A DNA stretch of 22,876 nt from DASTYK01 sp964430275 (GCA_964430275.1 CAYSGF010000114.1:1-22876), one strand, 5' to 3'; positions 16,363 to 22,876 are shown, numbered from the stretch's first letter. Translations and numbers: made by a program. Notes: a model not told the origin generated them from the sequence alone.

Positions 16363-16435
16363 GGCCCCGTAGCCAAGCTGGTAAGGCAAGGGACTGCAAA
16401 TCCCTCACTCGGCGGTTCGAGTCCGCCCGGGGCCT
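16363..16435 (+). tRNA. tRNA-Cys (anticodon GCA)
   Basis: A 73-base cloverleaf. The acceptor stem is GGCCCCG with CGGGGCC and discriminator U, the known cysteine identity base. The anticodon stem is AGGGA/TCCCT with loop CTGCAAA, giving GCA. The T-arm contains GGTTCGAGTCC. CCA is not encoded. This is an ordinary tRNA-Cys and not a selenocysteine tRNA, which would have anticodon UCA and a longer extra arm. Confidence 0.97.
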
Positions 16436-16460
16436 CTGGCGCAAACGATGTGTAGCAGCG

Positions 16461-16492
16461 AACGGCCACCCGGATTCGGGTGGCCGTTTTCG
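16461..16492 (+). terminator. Rho-independent terminator after the tRNA pair
   Basis: A perfect 12-bp stem, AACGGCCACCCG (16461-16472) with CGGGTGGCCGTT (16477-16488), a GATT loop, and a short T-rich tail (TTTTCGTT). It lies 25 bases after tRNA-Cys and isolates the tRNA unit from the downstream thioredoxin-like gene. Confidence 0.9.
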
Positions 16493-16575
16493 TTCGTGCA
16501 TGCGCAACGGCTGGGTGCGCCGGCACAGGTCTCGCACGGGAGCGTAGAATCGAGCACCCGCCACAGGAGCATGTC

Positions 16576-17157
16576 ATGAGTATTCCATGGAACGACGACT
16601 TCGATGCACAGCTGAAGCGCGCGAGCGCATCGGGCAAGCCGGTCCTGCTGGACTTCAGCGCGGCGCCGATGTGAAGTGGCTGCGCTCAGCTGGATGCTGA
16701 GGTGTGGCCGGATCAGCGGGTCGAGGAGATCGTGCAGGAGGAGTTCATCCCCGTCCGTGTACATGTGCAGAAGCAGGCGGACGAGTACAGGCGCCTGAGC
16801 CAGAAGTACGGCACTGAGTGGACGCCCACGATTCTCATGCTGGATCCCGCCGGACAGGAACGACACCGGATGGAAGGTTTCCTGCCCACGGCGGAGTTCG
16901 TCCCGCACCTGGAATTCGGTGCGGCACGAATCACGTTTTCGAGCGGAGACTTCGAGAAGGCGGAATCCCGGTTCCGTCACATCGTGGAATCGCATCCGGA
17001 GGCGGAGGCTGCACCGGAGGCGCTGTACTGGGCCGGCGTGTCGCGCTACAAGGGCGCCGATGACGCCGGTGCGCTGAAGCAGACCGCCGCTGCCATGCGC
17101 GAGAAGTATCCTGATTCACCGTGGGCGAAGAAGGCGTCGGTCTGGGAAGGCAGTTGA
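16576..17157 (+). CDS. Thioredoxin-fold selenoprotein with UxxC active site (in-frame UGA decoded as selenocysteine)
   Basis: The 193-residue reading frame is interrupted only by TGA at 16672-16674, codon 33. Read as selenocysteine, the motif is Sec33-Ser-Gly-Cys36, exactly where thioredoxins carry CxxC. It follows the beta strand PVLLDFSAAPM and precedes LDAEVWPDQRV, which resembles thioredoxins of the type CxxC..LD.EV..D..V. The fold continues after the UGA with FIPVRVHVQK and WTPTILMLD, which contains the cis-proline Pro84. A TPR-like helical tail (about 120-193; FEKAESRFRHIVESHPEAE) follows. Cys36 is the only cysteine. The ATG at 16576 has AGGAG six bases upstream. TAGAAT at 16545-16550 is a possible -10. 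No signal peptide is seen, so a cytosolic thiol or peroxide redox role is inferred. Alternatives are a Cys-to-stop mutation or a sequencing error, but the SECIS-like hairpin argues against both. Confidence 0.82.
16678..16709 (+). promoter_or_regulatory. Putative bacterial SECIS element
   Basis: The hairpin starts three bases after the UGA. The lower stem is GGCTGCG (16678-16684) with TGTGGCC (16703-16709), including G-U pairs. The upper stem is a perfect 6-bp CTCAGC/GCTGAG. A single G bulges at 16702, and the apical loop is TGGAT (16691-16695). The loop GG falls 18-19 bases after the UGA; in E. coli fdhF it is at about 19-20. G within the first two loop bases is the known bacterial SECIS rule for SelB binding. 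The element is also protein-coding. Confidence 0.75.
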
Positions 17158-17226
17158 GCTGACGGCCGCTCCAGGAGATCTCCCCGATGCGCCGGGGCGC
17201 CGCTCCCCGACATGCTCGAGGGTGAG

Positions 17227-17685
17227 ATGGCCGAACAGAGAGACGTACCACTGTTTCGTGAGCTCGATCGCGCGGGGATCGAAGCGATCCTGGCACGCAA
17301 CCATGTAGGCCGTATCGGTTACGCGCGCGACAACCACGTCGTGATCGAGCCCGTCCACTACGTGTTCGACGACGGCTGGATCTACGGCCGAACGTCGGAG
17401 GGCGAGAAGTACGAGGCGCTCGGCGCCACGGCGTACCAGTGGTGGCCTGTCGTGTTCGAGGTGGACGAGGTCGAGGACATGTTTCGCTGGCGTAGCGTGC
17501 TGGTGCATGGCGGCTTCTACGTCGTGCCTCGCGCGGAGACAGCGGTCTGGGAGCACGCGGTCGAGCTGCTGCGCAGGCTTGTGCCGGACACCTTCGGTCC
17601 CGACGATCCCGTCGCGTTCCGTACCGTGGTCTTCCGTATCGCCGTGCGGGAGGCGACCGGTCGCGAGGCCGTCCCACCCGAATGA
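17227..17685 (+). CDS. Pyridoxamine 5'-phosphate oxidase-like flavin-binding protein
   Basis: A 152-residue split-barrel protein of the PNPOx-like, FMN- or F420-binding superfamily; the exact substrate is unknown. After LFRELDRAGIEAILARNHVG comes GRIGYARDNHVVIEPVHYVF, the typical first barrel strands of such proteins. DGWIYGRTSEGEKYEAL follows, then VVFEVDEVEDMFRWRSVLVHG. The C-terminal part is helical. ATG 17227 is chosen because GAGGGTGAG lies directly upstream and the family usually starts near this point; ATG 17212, five residues earlier, is the alternative. It begins 69 bases after the selenoprotein stop and overlaps the P-type ATPase start by 4 bases (ATGA), so it is co-translated with the ATPase. 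Confidence 0.82.
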   Translation: MAEQRDVPLFRELDRAGIEAILARNHVGRIGYARDNHVVIEPVHYVFDDGWIYGRTSEGEKYEALGATAYQWWPVVFEVDEVEDMFRWRSVLVHGGFYVVPRAETAVWEHAVELLRRLVPDTFGPDDPVAFRTVVFRIAVREATGREAVPPE

Positions 17686-20432
17686 TCCCGTCCGCGCCGT
17701 CGGTGCCGGCCGTCGATGCGGAAGGCGACGGCGCATGGCACGCCATCCCCGCCGGTGCGCTGCTCGGCCGGCTGGGCACGGGGCCGGAGGGACTGAACGA
17801 GGCGGAAGCGCGCGCGCGTCTGCAGCGCGTCGGCCCGAACAGCCTGCGCGTCGCGCAACCGGTGTCGGCCTGGCGCCTCCTCCTCGCGCAGTTCCGCAGC
17901 GTTGTCGTCGTCCTGCTCATCGTCGCGACGGCCGTCGCCTGGCTGCTCGGCGATCCGATCGAGGCGATCGCGATACTGGGTGTCCTCGCCATCAACGCGG
18001 CAATCGGCTTCGTCACCGAGATGCGTGCGCGAACGGCGATGGCAGCGCTCCTCCAGCTCGAGGTCCCGCACGCGAGTGTGCTGCGTGGCGGCCGGCAGAA
18101 GGACATCGCCGCGACCTCACTCGTGCCCGGTGATGTGATCGTCGTCGAGGCGGGTCAGGCGGTGCCCGCCGATGCGCGGCTCCTGTCCGCGACCGAGCTG
18201 CGGGTGAGCGAAGCGGCACTCACCGGCGAGTCGCTGCCGGCCGACAAGGCCGCGGATGCCGTGGTCGAGCACGACACACCACTCGCCGAACGCGCGAACA
18301 CGATCTTCATGTCCACCGCGGTGGTCGCGGGCTCGGCGCGCGCAGTCGTTACGGCCACCGGCATGAACACCGAAGTCGGTCGCATCGGCGGGCTCGTGGG
18401 GGGCATCCGCGACGAGCGTACGCCGCTGGAAGACCGACTCGACGCGCTCGGCCGTCGCCTCGTGTGGGTAACCCTCGCCGTCGCGGCTCTCGTCGTTCTC
18501 GTCGGTGTCCTGCGTGACGAGCCCATGGGCCGGCTCATCGAGACCGCCGTCGCACTCGCGATCGCCGCCGTCCCCGAGGGCCTGCCCGCGATCTCGACGA
18601 TCGCGCTCGCGGTCGGCGTCGCGCGCATGGCACGCCGCCACGCACTCGTGCGCCGACTGCCGGCCGTCGAGTCCCTCGGCTCGGCAACGGTGGTGTGCAC
18701 GGACAAGACCGGTACCCTGACGGCCGGCGAGATGACGGCGACCGACCTGTGGACCGCGGACCGCGAGTTCCGCATCACCGGCGCCGGTTACCAGCCGGAC
18801 GGCGACTTCACTGCGGACGGCCGGCGCGTGGATGCCGCGGCGATCGCGCCGCTCGAACTCGCGCTGCGCATCGGCGCCCTCGCGAACCGCGCGAGCCTCG
18901 AGAATATCGGAGGCAACTGGAGCGTCCACGGTGATCCGACGGAGGCCGCACTGCTGGTTGCCGCGCGCAAGGCCGGCCTGTCGCCGGCGTCGCTCCTCGA
19001 GCGCTCACCCGAGGAACGGGAGATCCCGTTCTCCAGCGAACGCATGCTCATGGCGACGTTCCACCGTACGGATGACGGTGCCGTCGCCTACGTAAAGGGT
19101 GCGCCTGCGCGCGTCCTCGAGCTGAGCAGCCGCGTGCTGGGGGAATCAGGCCCCATCCGCCTCGACGAAGCAACGCGCGCACGCGTGGGCGAGCAGAACC
19201 GTGCCATGGCCGCGCGCGGACTGCGCGTCCTCGCCCTGGCGCAGGGACCCGGCGTCGCGATGACCGAGGCCGACCTTCACGACCTCACATTCGTCGGGTT
19301 GGTCGGCCTGAGTGATCCGCCTGCCGCTGGCGTGCGCGACACGATCGATCGCTTCCACGCCGCCGGCATCCGCACGGTCATGATCACCGGTGACCAGCGG
19401 CTGACGGCAAGCGCGGTCGCGCGCGAGCTCGGCATCCTGCGCGAGGGTGACGAAGTCGTCGACGGGCGGGAGCTGCACGGCATCGATGCCGACGAAATGC
19501 GGCGGCGCCTGCCGCGGGTGTCCGCGATCAGTCGCGTCAGCCCCGAGGACAAACTGCGTATCGTCGAGGCGCTGCAGGCGCGCGGCGACATCGTAGCCAT
19601 GCTCGGTGACGGCGTGAACGATGCCGCGGCGCTCAAGAAGGCGGACATCGGCGTCGCGATGGGAGTGCGTGGAACCGACGTCGCCAAGGAAGCCGCCGAC
19701 GTGGTGCTGCAGGACGATCGCTTCCGTACGATCGGTGCCGCCGTCGAAGAGGGTCGCGTGATCTTCGACAACATCCGTCGCTTCGTGTTCTACCTCTTCA
19801 GCTGCAATGTCGCAGAAGTGCTCGTCATCCTGGGTGCGAGCATCGCAGGTATGCCGCAGCCGCTGCTGCCGCTGCAGATCCTCTGGCTCAACCTGATCAC
19901 GGATACCTTTCCCGCACTTTCGCTCGCAGCGGAGCCCGGTGACCGCGACGTCATGCTGCGTCCCCCGCGCGACCCGCAGGAGGCGATCCTGTCGCGCGGG
20001 TTCCTCCGCCGCATCGGCTTCTTCGCGTTGCTCATCACAGTCGCGACACTCGCCGCGTTCGTCTGGGCACTCAACGACCCGGCCCGCGACACCGCCCGCG
20101 CCGTCACGATCGCGTTCATGACGCTCGCACTCGCACAGACCTTCCACCTCGGCAATGCGCGCGGCGCTGAGCACGTGCTCGGCTGGGGCCGCGTGTTCCG
20201 GAATCGATGGGCGGTCGCTGCGGTCCTCCTCACGGTCGCGCTCCAGTTCCTGGCCGTCTACCTCGCGCCGCTCGCGGAGCTGCTCGGCGTCGTACCGCTC
20301 GCGCTGCGTGACTGGCTGCTTGTACTGCCGTTCGCGGCGACGCCCGCCGTCATCGGCCAGGCCATCGCGTGGGTTCGTACGCCACGCACCCGGCAGCAGG
20401 GAAGGAAGCGGCCTGAGGATGGAAGGGAGTGA
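17682..20432 (+). CDS. P2A-type cation-transporting ATPase, probably Ca2+
   Basis: Inner-membrane P-type ATPase of 916 residues. An N-terminal cation-ATPase domain precedes M1 (about 72-90) and M2 (about 93-112). The actuator TGES is at 181-184, and M4 has PEGLP (298-302). The phosphorylation motif DKTGTLT has Asp341, and the hinge GDGVND is at 642-647. M5 has NVAEV (Asn709, Glu712) and M6 has NLITD (Asn737, Thr740, Asp741). These match the SERCA Ca2+ ligands Glu309, Asn768, Glu771, Asn796, Thr799 and Asp800, so Ca2+ (or Mn2+) export is inferred; the heavy-metal CPC motif is absent. The C-terminus has further membrane helices. It overlaps the PNPOx-like gene by 4 bases. It converges on lspA with only 12 bases between the stop codons and no obvious terminator. 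Confidence 0.93.
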   Translation: MIPSAPSVPAVDAEGDGAWHAIPAGALLGRLGTGPEGLNEAEARARLQRVGPNSLRVAQPVSAWRLLLAQFRSVVVVLLIVATAVAWLLGDPIEAIAILGVLAINAAIGFVTEMRARTAMAALLQLEVPHASVLRGGRQKDIAATSLVPGDVIVVEAGQAVPADARLLSATELRVSEAALTGESLPADKAADAVVEHDTPLAERANTIFMSTAVVAGSARAVVTATGMNTEVGRIGGLVGGIRDERTPLEDRLDALGRRLVWVTLAVAALVVLVGVLRDEPMGRLIETAVALAIAAVPEGLPAISTIALAVGVARMARRHALVRRLPAVESLGSATVVCTDKTGTLTAGEMTATDLWTADREFRITGAGYQPDGDFTADGRRVDAAAIAPLELALRIGALANRASLENIGGNWSVHGDPTEAALLVAARKAGLSPASLLERSPEEREIPFSSERMLMATFHRTDDGAVAYVKGAPARVLELSSRVLGESGPIRLDEATRARVGEQNRAMAARGLRVLALAQGPGVAMTEADLHDLTFVGLVGLSDPPAAGVRDTIDRFHAAGIRTVMITGDQRLTASAVARELGILREGDEVVDGRELHGIDADEMRRRLPRVSAISRVSPEDKLRIVEALQARGDIVAMLGDGVNDAAALKKADIGVAMGVRGTDVAKEAADVVLQDDRFRTIGAAVEEGRVIFDNIRRFVFYLFSCNVAEVLVILGASIAGMPQPLLPLQILWLNLITDTFPALSLAAEPGDRDVMLRPPRDPQEAILSRGFLRRIGFFALLITVATLAAFVWALNDPARDTARAVTIAFMTLALAQTFHLGNARGAEHVLGWGRVFRNRWAVAAVLLTVALQFLAVYLAPLAELLGVVPLALRDWLLVLPFAATPAVIGQAIAWVRTPRTRQQGRKRPEDGRE

Positions 20433-20444
20433 GACCGACCTGGC

Positions 20445-20978
20445 TCAACGCGGACGTAGCGGGAAGAGGCGACGCTCGAACGCATCGCTCGCTTCCTGTG
20501 TCCGCTGCGCAGCGCGGCGGATCAACGGCAGCGCGAGGATCACGCCGACCTTGATCCACACGTCCGCGAGATTGAACACGATCGCGACTTCCGAGTCTGC
20601 GACCGGAAACGGCCCGACACCGATGAAGTCGACGACCGCACCCTCGCGGAAGAAGACGTCCCAGATGTTGCCGATCCCACCCGCCAGCAGCAGCGCGAAC
20701 GCACAGGCCAGACGTCGGCTCTCTGCCGCGAAGCGGATCGCCAGGATCGCGAGCACCAAAATGCACGTCAGCCGCAGCGAGACGATGCTGCCCAGCGGCA
20801 TCGAGGCGAACGAGGAGAAGGCGAGGGCATCGTTGCGGGCGACGCTCAGCAGCAACCGGTCCCCCAGCTCGACCGGGGCATGCGCGACCGCTTCGAGCGC
20901 CCAGGACTTGGACGCCCAGTCCGACAGCCAGGCCGCGAGGCCTACCAGCGCTGCAAACCGGAGATCGGGGCGTTGCAT
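20445..20978 (-). CDS. lspA: Lipoprotein signal peptidase (signal peptidase II), divergent
   Basis: Inner-membrane aspartic protease that removes signal peptides from lipidated prolipoproteins. The 177-residue product is slightly longer than the E. coli enzyme because of a basic C-terminal tail. Four hydrophobic helices are visible. Family motifs are DWASK (Asp20, Lys24), RNDALAFS (48-55), GGIGNIWD (100-107), VVDFI with catalytic Asp117, and FNLAD with catalytic Asp139. Two motif positions deviate: NxGaaF reads NDALAF, and the Arg after GNxxD is Val108. The ATG at 20978 has only a weak ribosome binding site; longer upstream frames are Arg-rich shadows. It is divergent from the small membrane protein at 21062. 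Confidence 0.88.
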   Translation of the reverse strand: MQRPDLRFAALVGLAAWLSDWASKSWALEAVAHAPVELGDRLLLSVARNDALAFSSFASMPLGSIVSLRLTCILVLAILAIRFAAESRRLACAFALLLAGGIGNIWDVFFREGAVVDFIGVGPFPVADSEVAIVFNLADVWIKVGVILALPLIRRAAQRTQEASDAFERRLFPLRPR

Positions 20979-21061
20979 GTCCACTTCGCTTTGCAGACAA
21001 CGGGCCGTTCCGCGAGGGCACTGCTTGACAGCGGCCTGACGGCCGTCCAGCCTTCGCGCGC

Positions 21062-21430
21062 ATGCTTCCTCGACCCGGTCTCCTGTTGCTCGCCTGGTGC
21101 GGCATTGCTGCGACAGTCGTGGCGCTGCCGATCGCGCGTGCCGGCCGCGCAGCGCACGCGTCACGACTGCCGCGCAGCCGCCGTGCCCTCGGCTACGCCC
21201 TCGACCTGCTCCTCTTTCCGCTCCTCTATGCCCTTCTCCTCGAGACCCTCGGGCGCGCAGACATCGTCTCCGGAGCCGCCATCGGTGCCGCTCACGCAGC
21301 GATCGCCATCGCCGCGGGCACATCCCGCACTGCTCCCGACACCGACCACGGCGCCCGCCTCCGCACCTTCCTCGCCCGCACCCTGTACGGCATCGTGTTC
21401 GCCTTCCTCTACATCGTCCCCACACCCTGA
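21062..21430 (+). CDS. Small multi-spanning membrane protein, unknown function
   Basis: I do not recognise the family. The 122-residue product has about four hydrophobic segments: LLLLAWCGIAATVVALPIA near 6-24, LDLLLFPLLYALLL near 48-61, an Ala/Gly-rich helix near 68-86, and LYGIVFAFLYIVP near the C-terminus. Short Arg-rich loops lie between them. The layout suggests a small inner-membrane protein, perhaps RDD-like, but no motif supports a function. No ribosome binding site precedes the ATG. TTGACA at 21025-21030 lies 37 bases upstream without a recognisable -10. It is 83 bases from the divergent lspA and 41 bases before argR, with which it may be co-transcribed. Confidence 0.6.
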   Translation: MLPRPGLLLLAWCGIAATVVALPIARAGRAAHASRLPRSRRALGYALDLLLFPLLYALLLETLGRADIVSGAAIGAAHAAIAIAAGTSRTAPDTDHGARLRTFLARTLYGIVFAFLYIVPTP

Positions 21431-21434
21431 GCGC

Positions 21435-21462
21435 TTGACCCACCGTGCAGCGGGAGGACATT
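21435..21462 (+). promoter_or_regulatory. Weak candidate promoter for argR
   Basis: TTGACC (21435-21440), a 16-base spacer, and GACATT (21457-21462), which is a poor -10. The -10 ends nine bases before the argR ATG, the same distance as at argC, so a transcript from it would be nearly leaderless. Confidence 0.25.
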
Positions 21463-21468
21463 CTCCCG
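21451..21468 (+). promoter_or_regulatory. Hairpin enclosing the only ribosome-binding-site-like sequence before argR
   Basis: CGGGAG (21451-21456) and CTCCCG (21463-21468) form a perfect 6-bp stem with loop GACATT. The purine-rich GGGAGGA lies in the stem and loop and is 13 bases from the ATG at 21472, longer than usual. If it is used, folding would hide it. It may also be chance, since the transcript could start downstream. Confidence 0.35.
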
Positions 21469-21471
21469 CCC

Positions 21472-21930
21472 ATGGCCAAGCCCGAGCGTCACGCCGCGAT
21501 CCGTCAGCTCATCACGACGCATCGAATCACCAGCCAGGAGCACCTGCGCGAGCTCCTCGCCGAGCGCGGCGTCGACGTCGCTCAGGCCACCCTCTCACGC
21601 GACATCCGCGAGCTCCGACTCATCAAGGTGCCTGATTCCGACGGCCGTACCCATTACACGCTGCCGCCCGAGAGCTGGGACAACTCCCCGGCACTCGTCC
21701 GCCTCCTGCCCGCCCTCTACGTCGGCGCCGAGGGCACCGGCAACCTCCTCGTCGTCAGAACCCTGTCCGGCGGCGCACAGGCCGTCGCCGAGGCACTCGA
21801 CTGGGAGGAGTGGCCCGAAGTGCTCGGCACCGTCGCCGGCGACGACACCATCCTCCTGATCCTGCGCGACCCGAAGAAGCTCTCGCTCGTCCAGCGCCGA
21901 ATCGAACAGCTCGCCGGCAGCGTCGAGTAG
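21472..21930 (+). CDS. argR: Arginine repressor ArgR
   Basis: Hexameric arginine-dependent repressor of arginine biosynthesis genes. The 152-residue protein has family length. An N-terminal winged helix-turn-helix contains ITSQEHLRELLAERG and the recognition helix QATLSRDIRELRLIKV (about 38-53). A C-terminal oligomerisation and arginine-binding domain contains GTGNLLVVRTLSGGAQAVAE and GTVAGDDTILLIL, with the arginine-contacting Asp pair at 124-125. The ATG at 21472 matches the usual ArgR N-terminus; a GTG at 21445 would add nine residues. It lies 139 bases upstream of argC, whose promoter carries ARG-box-like sites. Confidence 0.95.
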   Translation: MAKPERHAAIRQLITTHRITSQEHLRELLAERGVDVAQATLSRDIRELRLIKVPDSDGRTHYTLPPESWDNSPALVRLLPALYVGAEGTGNLLVVRTLSGGAQAVAEALDWEEWPEVLGTVAGDDTILLILRDPKKLSLVQRRIEQLAGSVE

Positions 21931-22031
21931 GTCGCCGGGTCCCCGGCGCCGGTTGGTAGCACTGCCGGCCGCCTGTCTGCCCTCCGACCCCCGCCCCCGA
22001 GGACCCTCTGGGAATCGGCAGCTCGTCCGGG

Positions 22032-22060
22032 TTGACCCCTGCGCCCGCGCTATGTATGAT
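22032..22060 (+). promoter_or_regulatory. Sigma-70-type promoter of argC
   Basis: TTGACC (22032-22037), a 17-base spacer, and TATGAT (22055-22060). This is the best plus-strand promoter in the window. The predicted transcript start is near 22066-22067, only about three bases before the argC ATG at 22070, and no ribosome binding site is present, so the mRNA is probably leaderless. Confidence 0.7.
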
Positions 22061-22089
22061 TATGCGACAATGATGAATAAGTCCTCTAT
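22051..22089 (+). promoter_or_regulatory. Tandem ARG-box-like operators for ArgR
   Basis: Two 18-base sites are compared with the E. coli consensus core TGAAT-N4-ATTCA. Site 1 (22051-22068) reads TGTAT and ATGCG in the core, 7 of 10 matches. Site 2 (22072-22089) has a perfect TGAAT half and two matches in the other half, also 7 of 10. The 3-base gap equals that between paired ARG boxes in E. coli. The sites cover the -10 and the start codon, fitting repression by the ArgR encoded just upstream. Confidence 0.6.
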
Positions 22090-22876
22090 TCGCGCCGCGG
22101 TCATCGGCGCGACCGGATATACAGGCCAGGAGCTGGTCGGACTGCTGCGGCGGCACCCGCAGATCGAGCTGACCCACGCCACGTCGGAGGGCGAGGCGGG
22201 GCAGCGGGTCGCGGGGTCGTCGCTGTCGTACGTGCCGGTGGCCGAGGTACCGCTGGACGCGGTGGACCTGGTGTTCACGTGTCTGCCGACGGGGGCATCG
22301 GGCGCGTGGGCGTTGCGCGCGCACGAGGCGGGTGCGCGCGTGGTCGATCTGTCGGCGGACCTGCGCGCGGGCGAGGGTGGTGCGGTGTACGGGCTGCCGG
22401 AGCTATGGCGCGCGCAGGTGGCTGGGGAGTCGCTGGTGGCGAATCCGGGATGCTACCCGACGGGCGTCGTGCTGGCGCTCGCGCCGCTGATGCGCGAAGC
22501 GCTGCTCGATACGGATCGGCCGGTGATGGTGAATGCGGCGTCGGGCGTGACGGGTGCGGGGCGGAGTGCGAAGCGCGACCTGCTGTTCGGCGACGTGGCG
22601 GAGGATTACCGGGCGTACGGCGTCGGCAACACGCATCGGCATGTGCCGGAGATCGCGCGGGGCCTGGCGCGCGCGAACAGCGGTCATGGTGCGCCGTTCG
22701 TGTTCACGCCGCACCTGCTGCCGGTGCGGCGCGGCATCCTGGAGACGATGTACGTTCCGTTGACGACGCCGCTCGGGGTGGGCGACGCGGTCGAGCTGTG
22801 GCTCGCCAGCTACGGTGATGAGCCGTTCGTGGACGTCCGCACGAGCGGCGTGCCGTCGCTGCGCGAGGTCGTGGGC
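22070..22876 (+). CDS. argC: N-acetyl-gamma-glutamyl-phosphate reductase, 5' part (3' end outside window)
   Basis: NADPH-dependent third enzyme of arginine biosynthesis, reducing N-acetylglutamyl phosphate to the semialdehyde. The frame is open to the window end with 269 residues, against about 335-350 in the family. Motifs are the nucleotide-binding GATGYTGQELVGLL near the N-terminus, FTCLPTGAS, VVDLSADLR, VYGLPELWR, and NPGCYPTG with catalytic Cys128. GVTGAGRSAKRDLLF and the HRHVPEI and TPHLLPVRRGI segments follow. Start is one of two adjacent ATGs (22070 or 22073), directly after a good promoter and without a ribosome binding site. Confidence 0.95.
   Translation, partial: MMNKSSIRAAVIGATGYTGQELVGLLRRHPQIELTHATSEGEAGQRVAGSSLSYVPVAEVPLDAVDLVFTCLPTGASGAWALRAHEAGARVVDLSADLRAGEGGAVYGLPELWRAQVAGESLVANPGCYPTGVVLALAPLMREALLDTDRPVMVNAASGVTGAGRSAKRDLLFGDVAEDYRAYGVGNTHRHVPEIARGLARANSGHGAPFVFTPHLLPVRRGILETMYVPLTTPLGVGDAVELWLASYGDEPFVDVRTSGVPSLREVVG

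Noticed and set aside
16363..16435. Possible selenocysteine tRNA near the selenoprotein
   Set aside because: The anticodon is GCA, with a normal-length acceptor stem and no long variable arm; it is tRNA-Cys.
16702..17157. A separate gene starting at GTG 16702
   Set aside because: It would lack the first thioredoxin strand and the redox motif, has no ribosome binding site, and starts inside the SECIS-like hairpin. It is the downstream part of the selenoprotein.
20155..21039. A 294-codon plus-strand frame across the ATPase end and lspA
   Set aside because: Ser/Arg-rich shadow frame overlapping two well-supported genes.
1..22876. CRISPR arrays, insertion sequences, prophage or integration sites
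   Set aside because: No regularly spaced repeats, transposase or integrase motifs were seen. The tRNA 3' ends are not duplicated nearby.

Overview
The window is a very GC-rich bacterial chromosome segment. Housekeeping genes are packed with overlapping stop and start codons, long antisense reading frames shadow the real genes, and there are two tRNA genes. The gene order (rny, folD, xseA, xseB, ispA, dxs, nadK, recN), a large TonB-dependent receptor with a carboxypeptidase-regulatory-like N-terminus, and the composition all suggest a Gram-negative, possibly Gemmatimonadota, genome. That placement is inference from memory of gene order and was not tested.

Layout. Bases 2-9518 (+) hold the 3' part of rny (RNase Y), then folD, xseA, xseB, ispA, dxs, nadK and recN: RNA turnover, one-carbon metabolism, exonuclease VII, isoprenoid precursors, NADP synthesis and DNA repair. 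Most junctions overlap or nearly touch, so folD-recN is probably one operon or two. An intergenic region with a strong terminator separates recN from a convergent TonB-dependent receptor (9700-12510, -). The receptor and a rightward alpha-glucan pair diverge from a 357-base region with overlapping promoters. The pair is a predicted six-hairpin glycosidase and glycogen synthase glgA, which overlap by 4 bases.

Next come tRNA-Gly(GCC) and tRNA-Cys(GCA), with a clear terminator. After them lies the most unusual gene, a thioredoxin-fold protein (16576-17157) interrupted by one in-frame UGA. The UGA lies exactly at the first position of the redox motif (U-S-G-C). A 13-bp hairpin with a single bulge and a GG-containing apical loop follows it, positioned like a bacterial SECIS element. 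I read this as a selenoprotein that ordinary gene calling would split or miss. It is followed by a PNPOx-like flavin-binding protein and a P2A-type Ca2+ ATPase, which overlap by 4 bases.

The right end carries lspA (-), a small membrane protein, argR and the 5' part of argC. argC has a good sigma-70 promoter, a start codon about 3 bases from the predicted transcript start, and two ARG-box-like sites spaced 3 bp apart over the -10 and start codon. This fits ArgR repression of a nearly leaderless arginine biosynthesis transcript.

No insertion sequence, CRISPR array, prophage or attachment site was seen.
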